Shown here: positions 63,001-64,000 of the stretch, piece by piece
Layout: the number at the start of each line of letters is the position of its first letter
Numbering within the stretch: the first letter of the stretch is position 1
From: a virus
Strand: one strand, 5' to 3'
DNA length: 64,000 nt
IMG/VR virus record: IMGVR_UViG_3300046804_003469
Span: 62,001-126,000 of that record
Position numbers and translations under genes: made by a program
The notes under the pieces: model-generated
The model's input: only the letters and a program-made list of their open reading frames with translations
Database searches by the model: none
Told to the model about the DNA's origin: nothing

Positions 63001-64000
63001 GTATAAACAATCAAGCAGTAGGAATAAATTCTTCAAACTTAGAATTTTATTATACGACCAATCAATATGTAAATTTAACTTCAACTGGTGAAGGATTTCA
63101 TGAATTTAATTATGAACCAATTACTGTAGAAGTTATTGGAAATATTGGAGTTTCTTCTGTTTATAATCAAAATTTCAGTGCTATTCTTCAACCAATTTTT
63201 AAGGGAGGAATAAGCAAAGTATTTTTAGAAACTAATGGATCATCATACGGAAATGAAGAAATAATAAACTATGAAAAACAACCAACTTTATCTTTACTCA
63301 ATGGATCTGGTGCATTAGTAAGACCAGTAATTAACAATGGGTCTATAGTTGACATTTTAGTACAAAATCCTGGAATAAATTACAATTGTCCTCCAGATTT
63401 AGTAGTTAATGGTGATGGTTTTGGTGCTTTGTTAGTTCCTATAGTTGAAAATGGTTATTTAAAAAATATAAAAATAGTAGATGGTGGTTTTGGATATAAT
63501 GAAAGTAATACCACAATCAATGTTATCTCGACTGGTTATAATCAACAGTTAAAAGCAAACATTAAAAGTTGGAGAATTAATTTAGTTGAAAGAAGTATTC
63601 AAAATAATCAAATAACAGATGATGATGGATTTATTGATTCTGGTTTAAACGATAGTTATGGATTACAGTATACTCATGCTTACGCTGGAAGAAAATTCAG
63701 ATCTTCTACATTATCATCAAGATATGTTAATGGTGTTATTAGATATTATCCAGATTTACAAATGTCTGGAGGTATTGAAGTAGATTCTCCATCTCACTCT
63801 CCAATTATTGGTTGGGCATATGATGGAAATCCAATATATGGACCTTATGCATATTCATCCAAAGATGGAGGACCAATAAGATCATTAAAATCAAGTTATA
63901 TTTTACAAAACTCTTCAAATAGACCAAATATTTCTAATTATCCATTAGGAATATTTGTTGAAGACTATGTATATAATGCATCTGGTGATCTTGATGAATT
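60021..64000 (+). CDS. Giant YHYH-domain virion structural protein (3' end outside window)
   Basis: ATG 60021 lies 5 bases after gp6. The frame is open to the window end, so at least 1326 residues are present. It starts MQKTTIKISSIVESQLPQFVREEYPLVGELLSQYYRGEEFQGGTLDILRNISDYVKIDNL and includes several Ig- or beta-sandwich-like repeats ('GSGALVRPVINNGSIVDILVQNPG', 'GGNGKNAEAKARLIEF'). Near codon 1260 a YHYH-type motif appears: SPIIGWAYDGNPIYGPYAYSS. In cyanophages this protein follows gp6 and is a major baseplate or tail component. It may be the gp7-like position. Confidence 0.88.
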   Translation, partial: MQKTTIKISSIVESQLPQFVREEYPLVGELLSQYYRGEEFQGGTLDILRNISDYVKIDNLSNLVGFCTLTNDVSVLDTTIYVDSTNGFPESYGLIKIDSEIITYTSIGNTYFSGCVRGFSGITSHRSNTEPDLLVFSSSEIVGHSKTSSDGNTATKVENLSILFLQEFLRKIKKQITPGFEDRDFYPGVNDNIIIKQAKDFYSSKGTDSSFKILFESLYGEDVKVIKPKEFLFKPSDAQYRISKDLVVEPIEGDPSNLLNKTIYQDQTDIFNKATGTVFHVEKILRGTKEYYVISVDYDYNKDINVSGSVFGSFPIHPKTQLIESFDLELLDNTLNVESTAGFPNSGKLVVVLSNGGTFTITYEGKSLTQFYNCSGILENLNAGQEIRLDVYSYGHSNQNDGEIIKFRITGVLSDLKTNNDTFLYEKGDRINVYTLGYDGLNDIKSENWFFNTVQRYDIKSIELLDPTNYVYKINTYDEHKLNIGDSVALQYRSFSQTSEISRNIIVHSYESKNSFLIKSLYLLPNLNQIYGVKRNLSKVDCVKYPKLVKYTSNVQNVYKDSNNNYYVASPSLPTYLNQQLYINDRSVTFSGSFDNDGNILLRDPINPRATVKHYFYTGDSIVYTPNSSNQNLKKGIYFVKRVDEYTIKLYYSSTNIETNNHIYFPGPMDGKLEFSYYTYENTLESQILDSQRLIRKISNPEPISNPKETYPGATGILVNGVEILNYKSRDSIYYGSIEDIEVLRSGEGFNVINPPVLQISDSTGTGASGHCCVIGSLDRIDIVDPGFDYLDEPNIVIKGGNGKNAEAKARLIEFEHIVYFNSQPTALCVNISDSSIVFPKYHKFRDFESVLYRSYGQQEITGLISGSIYYVKVINEYKVQFYSSFEDAVNQVNKISLTGHGIGNHSFQSTKNKNKIGSIDIIDPGFDYANQKIIVSSSGINTASNTILFKNHGYQSGEIVVYKQSSVTPISGLTTQTSYYVTKVNDDEFRLSRINNQAVGINSSNLEFYYTTNQYVNLTSTGEGFHEFNYEPITVEVIGNIGVSSVYNQNFSAILQPIFKGGISKVFLETNGSSYGNEEIINYEKQPTLSLLNGSGALVRPVINNGSIVDILVQNPGINYNCPPDLVVNGDGFGALLVPIVENGYLKNIKIVDGGFGYNESNTTINVISTGYNQQLKANIKSWRINLVERSIQNNQITDDDGFIDSGLNDSYGLQYTHAYAGRKFRSSTLSSRYVNGVIRYYPDLQMSGGIEVDSPSHSPIIGWAYDGNPIYGPYAYSSKDGGPIRSLKSSYILQNSSNRPNISNYPLGIFVEDYVYNASGDLDE

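Overview
The window is part of a large, AT-rich, T4-like contractile-tailed phage genome, most probably a cyanophage (cyanomyovirus). The evidence is a baseplate wedge pair (gp25 and gp6 homologues) followed by a giant YHYH-domain structural protein, a [2Fe-2S] plant-type ferredoxin (petF), T4-type late promoter motifs (TATAAATA and relatives) and many short, tightly overlapping accessory genes of the kind seen in cyanophages. Nearly everything is on the + strand. I see no integrase, CRISPR array or rRNA.

Layout. (1) 1-28417: a roughly 28 kb tail-fibre and adhesin block. It opens with the 3' part of a giant fibre gene ending in a phage tail-collar domain. Then come a 57-codon gene and a minus-strand pair of small paralogues with strikingly Tyr/Trp-rich centres. 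After these lie long repetitive fibre proteins (1805, 1750, 1054, 638 and 590 aa) and three tandem paralogous adhesin-like proteins, with several genes coupled by TAATG start/stop overlaps. Fibre modules are shared between genes. (2) 28421-49358: an accessory block of about 70 mostly small genes with 1- to 30-base overlaps. Recognisable members are an SprT-like HExxH metalloprotease, a ribbon-helix-helix protein, an SF2 DEAH helicase, two HNH-type proteins, ferredoxin, an AbrB-like protein, an RlpA-like barrel protein, an SPFH-like membrane protein, a FeoA-like protein overlapping a 2OG-Fe(II) dioxygenase, and a basic 266-aa protein. (3) 49359-55460: a repeat-rich region with an AT-rich stretch, 21-, 30- and 51-bp tandem repeats, clustered CTAG sites, TCATAAGATC motifs, one tRNA-Leu(UAA) and short monocistronic units. 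Its right part (about 53.2-55.1 kb) is clearly more GC-rich than the rest. (4) 55465-57686: small conserved genes and a glycosyltransferase-like protein. (5) 57707-64000: baseplate module gp25, gp6 and the 5' part of the YHYH structural gene.

Regulation. Late genes carry TATAAATA-like motifs at 5633, 12088, 26615, 29067, 38886 and 57678. The accessory regions instead use sigma70-like promoters. At least sixteen of these share an unusual architecture: an ACTG(G/T)C box, often the right half of a CCAGTT-N4-AACTGG dyad, sits 15-17 bp before the -35 hexamer, with about 17 bp to the -10. In several cases the promoter is built into the hairpin that terminates the upstream gene. This promoter family and the minus-strand aromatic-rich pair are the two most interesting observations.

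All family names come from reading motifs by eye. No database search was run.
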